Source of the DNA: Paramacrobiotus richtersi
Lineage: Eukaryota > Tardigrada > Eutardigrada > Parachela > Macrobiotidae
DNA length: 20,913 nucleotides
NCBI GenBank assembly: GCA_034698045.1
Contig: JAQGAU010001181.1
Coordinates: forward strand, 1 to 20,913
Reading direction: 5' to 3'
Under the pieces are notes generated by a model. The model was not told where the DNA came from. It did not search any database and saw only the letters and a list, made by a program, of their open reading frames with translations. The position numbers were made by a program, and so were the translations under genes. This document shows, in pieces, positions 19,500-20,913 of the stretch. Position 1 is the stretch's first letter. Each line of letters begins with the position of its first letter.

Positions 19500-20241
19500 A
19501 GCTCCCTGTACTTAATTCTGGACTTATTACTATATTAATTTGCACCGGAACGGTCTCGATCAAAGAAAACGTAGTTCCGGGTCTATTTAAACTGTGAAAC
19601 CTGAACTTATGAATTGCTGCACATGCTCGACATTTCGATCGGAAATGCATAATTGACAGCGTTCAACTGTGCACTTCGTACACTTCAACCGTATGCAGCA
19701 GCCTATAAATTGTTACCTAACCGTAAAGTTAAATGAATGCAAATTTCAATATTGCATGCAAATTTTCCAAATCATTATGCTGATTGGACATTGACACGTT
19801 GCGTGAACGTTAGTTACATTACCATAAACTACACCATCTATCTCCCATTCTCGCAGCGCTCATTTGACGCCAAACCTAGCAAAAACGACCACCCAACCGG
19901 AGATTCCCGTCACTACACCCAATCGTGATTAATCGCTTGCCTTAACTAAAGTGTTTCATTACACAAATTACAGCCGCATCAAATGCCACTTTGCCCAGTA
20001 CTCATCCCATCATTTCTCTCACGCACCACTCCATAAAAACGCGCCCATCCTCACAGCTGACGAGTCCGGAAGTAGCAGCATGTCGGTCTCTTATCCCAGC
20101 AGGACGTCGGATGGATTAATGAATTAGATCCACTTTTGTGAAGGATATTCTTGGTTCTGTTTGATCTTCAGCACGCACAGTCGGTGGAGCACAGTGACCT
20201 TTCCAGCTGCTGTGGGAACGGGTAATTTGTTTTCCGCAACG
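19500..20241. other. Upstream DNA of the peptide gene
   Basis: No coding frame is convincing. Two TATA-like sequences occur: CCTATAAATT (about 19702-19711) and CCATAAAAACGCGCCC (20031-20046), the latter about 200 bp before the start codon. A 15-codon upstream frame (ATG at 20080, TAG ending at 20127) would precede the peptide coding region if transcription starts near 20060. Confidence 0.35.
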
Positions 20242-20913
20242 ATGAAGGTCGCGGACAAGATTGGGGGGATCGTCCTGATCGTGGTGGTTATTGTGCTTGT
20301 TTCCTCCGGAAACGCGCAAGGCGACGCGCTGGACGGTAAGTAGACAGCAGCTACGTGTCATAGTTAACACTTAATCTTCCTTTAGCAACATAATAAGCGA
20401 TTCTGCGTGACTATCATATTTCCCGAACCGGGAACTTAAATTTGCGAGCATCCTTGTAATTATGTTTGATTGGTAATTGAGGTTGCTGAAGGGAAAGCTT
20501 CTCATGCTAACGCCGCTTCTTAATCAAGACATAATTCTGGGATAGAATGGCATCGCGTCACTAGCTCTGAAAGTGCAAAGTTTTTAGATAGAAGCTTCAA
20601 ACAAGAAAATTATCCTTTATTCGAAATTTCGTTTCTTCTGACCATACTGTGTGCGGTCTTTTCTTACGAAAGGAATTCCATTTCCTGTTTAGAAAACTTG
20701 CAGAGAAATACAAGCCTTCTGGACATTCATGGTTATTTACCAAATTATGTTGTCTAATCGTATGGAAAACCTTTCTTTTATTTTTTCTTTAGATCCGACG
20801 GGAGATGCACCATGGTACTTGGGAAAGCGGACCGCTGGTCCCGCCCGGCAGTACGGTCGCTGGGGCACCAGTAATCTCTATTTACCCGGTTTAGAACGAC
20901 GTCGTTTCTACTA
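20242..20913 (+). CDS. 5' part of a secreted peptide precursor, likely neuropeptide
   Basis: Exon 1 (20242-20335) encodes a Met start and a strongly hydrophobic segment (GGIVLIVVVIVLVSS), then NAQGDALD. Predicted signal cleavage is near Ala25 or Gln26. A phase 1 GTAAGT donor joins to exon 2 at 20793 after a pyrimidine-rich acceptor (TTTTCTTTAG). Exon 2 continues DPTGDAPWYLGKR, then about 28 residues ending GLERRRFY at the window edge. Gly-Lys-Arg is the standard convertase site with a Gly amide donor, so an amidated peptide ending PWYL is predicted, with the basic triplet RRR as a possible second site. The family is not recognised. The gene is incomplete at its 3' end. Alternatives are another small secreted protein in which GKR is chance. 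Confidence 0.55.

Noticed and set aside
1-20913. CRISPR arrays, rRNA genes, tRNA genes and bacterial operons
   Set aside because: No regularly spaced identical repeats, cloverleaf-like sequence or ribosomal RNA sequence was recognised by eye, and the genes are spliced. A tRNA covariance scan could not be run.

Overview
This is a stretch of an animal nuclear genome, not bacterial or viral. Every confident gene is split by short GT-AG introns. The gene types (class A GPCRs, a secreted chymotrypsin-fold serine protease, a peptide precursor with a GKR processing site) are metazoan. Overall character suggests an ecdysozoan invertebrate. A tardigrade is a plausible guess, but nothing visible proves the phylum.

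The core of the window is a head-to-tail array of four intact rhodopsin-like receptor genes, all on the plus strand. They are called here A (2615-4825), B (9113-11238), C (13061-14829) and D (17095-18957). Each has four coding exons with identical intron phases (1, 2, 0) and nearly identical exon lengths. They encode 373, 365, 365 and 368 residues. They share unusual versions of nearly all class A signature motifs: Ala at 1.50, Glu at 2.50, NRV for DRY, CYLP for CWxP, and NPLIF or NPLVL for NPxxY. The closest broad resemblance is to the insect Moody/Tre1 group, which also has NR and CYLP.

Between A and B, on the minus strand, lies a complete six-exon secreted serine protease gene (5417-7134) with an intact His/Asp/Ser triad but Gly at the S1 specificity position. 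A broken fragment of the same protease lies between B and C (about 12200-12535, minus strand). This indicates that the protease and a receptor were duplicated together.

Sequence comparison groups A with D and B with C, in exons and in flanking DNA. Upstream blocks (about 1.5 kb in A and D, shorter in B and C) and a downstream block are recognisably shared. The order is therefore A, [protease, B], [protease relict, C], D. Copy-specific events include loss of the ancestral stop codon in A, a 280-bp insertion with a target-site duplication upstream of A, and repeat-rich extra DNA upstream of B.

At the right edge (20242 to the window end) a plus-strand gene begins that encodes a signal peptide and then a PWYL-Gly-Lys-Arg segment. 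It looks like the start of a neuropeptide or peptide-hormone precursor. It is cut by the window edge.

The remaining DNA (1-1060, 4826-5416, 7188-7900, 11239-12200, 14830-15750, 19500-20241) shows no supportable gene. It holds minor repeats, decayed shared flanks and possible promoter elements.
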